Assembly: GCA_900557435.1 (NCBI GenBank) | Contig: USSH01000124.1 | Location: 1 to 7,129, forward strand | Length of the DNA: 7,129 bases | Origin: an uncultured Coprococcus sp. | GTDB lineage: Bacteria > Bacillota > Clostridia > Lachnospirales > Lachnospiraceae | Direction of reading: 5' to 3' | Shown: positions 6,135-7,129 of the stretch, one piece after another | How positions within the stretch are numbered: position 1 is the first letter of the stretch | Layout of the letters: every line of letters begins with the position of its first letter | Notes under the pieces: generated by a model | The model's input: only the letters and a program-made list of their open reading frames with translations | What the model was told of the DNA's origin: nothing | Databases searched by the model: none | Program-made: the position numbers and the translations under genes

Positions 6135-6138
6135 GCCA
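6122..6138 (-). promoter_or_regulatory. Hairpin over the murD start codon
   Basis: Minus-strand TGGCGT (6138-6133), loop GAATT and ACGCCA (6127-6122) form a perfect 6-bp stem, four pairs being G-C. The first two bases of the GTG start are in the stem and the third in the loop. The RBS AAAGGAG (6149-6143) stays outside. Such a fold could limit initiation on murD. The stem downstream arm codes residues Y3-A4-M5, so it depends on coding bases. Confidence 0.5.
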
Positions 6139-6153
6139 CTTTCTCCTTTCTAT

Positions 6154-6175
6154 GGCTATATACGGGCTATATACG
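6154..6175. repeat. Perfect tandem 11-bp repeat between mraY and murD
   Basis: GGCTATATACG occurs twice in direct contact (6154-6164 and 6165-6175). Weaker CTATA echoes continue to about 6192. It lies in the 67-bp mraY-murD spacer, upstream of the murD RBS. A weak promoter-like pair, TTGAAT and TATATA with an 18-bp gap on minus, overlaps the tract, but I do not call it. Confidence 0.8.
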
Positions 6176-6201
6176 ACTATACTAAAGCTATATTCAATTC
6201 A

Positions 6202-7129
6202 TTAAAGTGCCAGAAGTCCCACAACACAGAGTACTGCTGTCACGATAGAGAATATGGCAACAACCTTTGACTCCGGCCATCCGCCGAGCTCAAAATGGTG
6301 GTGTATTGGTGCCATTCTGAACACTCTCTTTCCTGTAAGCTTAAATGATACAACCTGTATTATAACTGACAATACCTCAAGGAAGTATATAAATGCTATT
6401 ATCACTATGAATATCGGCATCTTGAGCATGTATGCTGTAGAAGCAACAAATCCTCCAAGTGCCAGCGAACCTGTATCACCCATGAACACCTTTGCCGGAT
6501 ATACGTTGTATACCAGAAATCCGAGAAGGCATCCAACTGCAGCACATGTCACAGGTGCAACGCCTGAACCGGTTCCGACTGCAACAACCGCAAAGAATGT
6601 CGCAATGAGAACTGTGACTGATGAAGCAAGACCGTCAAGTCCGTCAGTAAAGTTTGCACCGTTTACAGTTCCAAGCACTATAAAGAATAACAATACAACA
6701 TAAAGTACACTGTTAAGCTGAATTGTCTTGCCCACAAATGGTATTATAAGTTCATTGTTGATCGTTGAGTACTTCTCTACATAATATGCAAATACACCGG
6801 TGACAACTATCTGTCCCAGCATCTTCTGCCATGCACGGAGGCCCATGGATCTCTTCATTACAACCTTGATATAATCATCTATAAATCCTATCAGTCCAAA
6901 TCCCAGAGTTACAAAAAGGACAGGAAGGACATCTGGATAATCTTTCATATATATAAGTGTCGTGATCGTAAATGAAAGCAGTATGATAAGTCCACCCATT
7001 GTAGGTGTACCTGCTTTTTTGAGATGCGCCTGCGGACCATCATCCCTGACAAACTGTCCAAACTTCAGTTTCTTCAAAAAAGGAATTACAATGGGGCTTA
7101 GCACTACACTGATTCCAAATGCTATCAAA
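6202..7129 (-). CDS. mraY: Phospho-MurNAc-pentapeptide transferase MraY, N-terminus cut by window edge
   Basis: MraY transfers phospho-MurNAc-pentapeptide from UDP to undecaprenyl phosphate, making lipid I, the first membrane step of wall synthesis. About 308 residues are visible; the family is near 320, so roughly 10-15 N-terminal residues lie outside. The first visible codon (TTG, 7128-7126) is most likely an internal Leu and not the start. Counting from it, motifs are GPQAHLKKAGTPTMGG (31-46), the Mg-binding DD in GFIDDYIKV (D84, D85), NFTDGLDG (159-166), FMGDTGSLALGG (215-226) and APIHHHFELGG (273-283), the HHH loop near the active site. The protein is hydrophobic with about ten membrane segments. 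It ends in TAA 67 bp before murD, with no terminator between, so co-transcription with murD and ftsW is expected. Confidence 0.97.
   Translation of the reverse strand, partial: LIAFGISVVLSPIVIPFLKKLKFGQFVRDDGPQAHLKKAGTPTMGGLIILLSFTITTLIYMKDYPDVLPVLFVTLGFGLIGFIDDYIKVVMKRSMGLRAWQKMLGQIVVTGVFAYYVEKYSTINNELIIPFVGKTIQLNSVLYVVLLFFIVLGTVNGANFTDGLDGLASSVTVLIATFFAVVAVGTGSGVAPVTCAAVGCLLGFLVYNVYPAKVFMGDTGSLALGGFVASTAYMLKMPIFIVIIAFIYFLEVLSVIIQVVSFKLTGKRVFRMAPIHHHFELGGWPESKVVAIFSIVTAVLCVVGLLAL

Overview
The window is a peptidoglycan-synthesis and cell-division (dcw) cluster read entirely from the minus strand. In transcription order, right to left, it holds mraY (cut by the right edge), murD, ftsW, ftsQ/divIB and ftsZ. 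After a rho-independent terminator comes the start of a YjeF/Nnr-type NAD(P)H-hydrate epimerase gene (cut by the left edge). The AGGAG-type ribosome binding sites, frequent GTG/TTG starts, FtsQ/DivIB architecture, clostridial-style MurD and FtsZ sequences and absence of ftsA before ftsZ suggest a Firmicute of class Clostridia, probably a gut-type Lachnospiraceae. That assignment is inference from protein character; no marker gene was compared.

Region by region (plus coordinates, genes on minus): 7129-6202 mraY; 6201-6135 a 67-bp spacer with a tandem 11-bp repeat; 6134-4749 murD, whose GTG start lies in a perfect hairpin; 4743-3568 ftsW, 5 bp after murD and sharing its RBS with murD's last codons; 3567-3372 an AT-rich spacer of three kinds of short repeat plus a possible promoter; 3371-1758 ftsQ, with an about 300-residue basic N-terminus carrying four 14-residue repeats; 1757-1621 a spacer with a promoter-like element and a small hairpin; 1620-334 ftsZ; 333-160 two hairpins, the second a good terminator, and a weak promoter candidate; 159-1 the first 53 codons of the Nnr-like gene.

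MraY makes lipid I at the membrane and MurD adds D-glutamate to the UDP-MurNAc-L-Ala precursor in the cytosol. FtsW polymerises lipid II at the septum, FtsQ/DivIB scaffolds the divisome, and FtsZ forms the cytokinetic ring. mraY-murD-ftsW looks like one transcription unit. ftsQ and ftsZ each have a spacer that could hold their own promoter, and ftsZ ends the cluster at a strong terminator.

No unknown multi-gene system is visible. The unusual parts are the repeat-expanded FtsQ tail, the repeat-filled ftsW-ftsQ spacer, and a hairpin motif shared by the murD start and the ftsZ leader.
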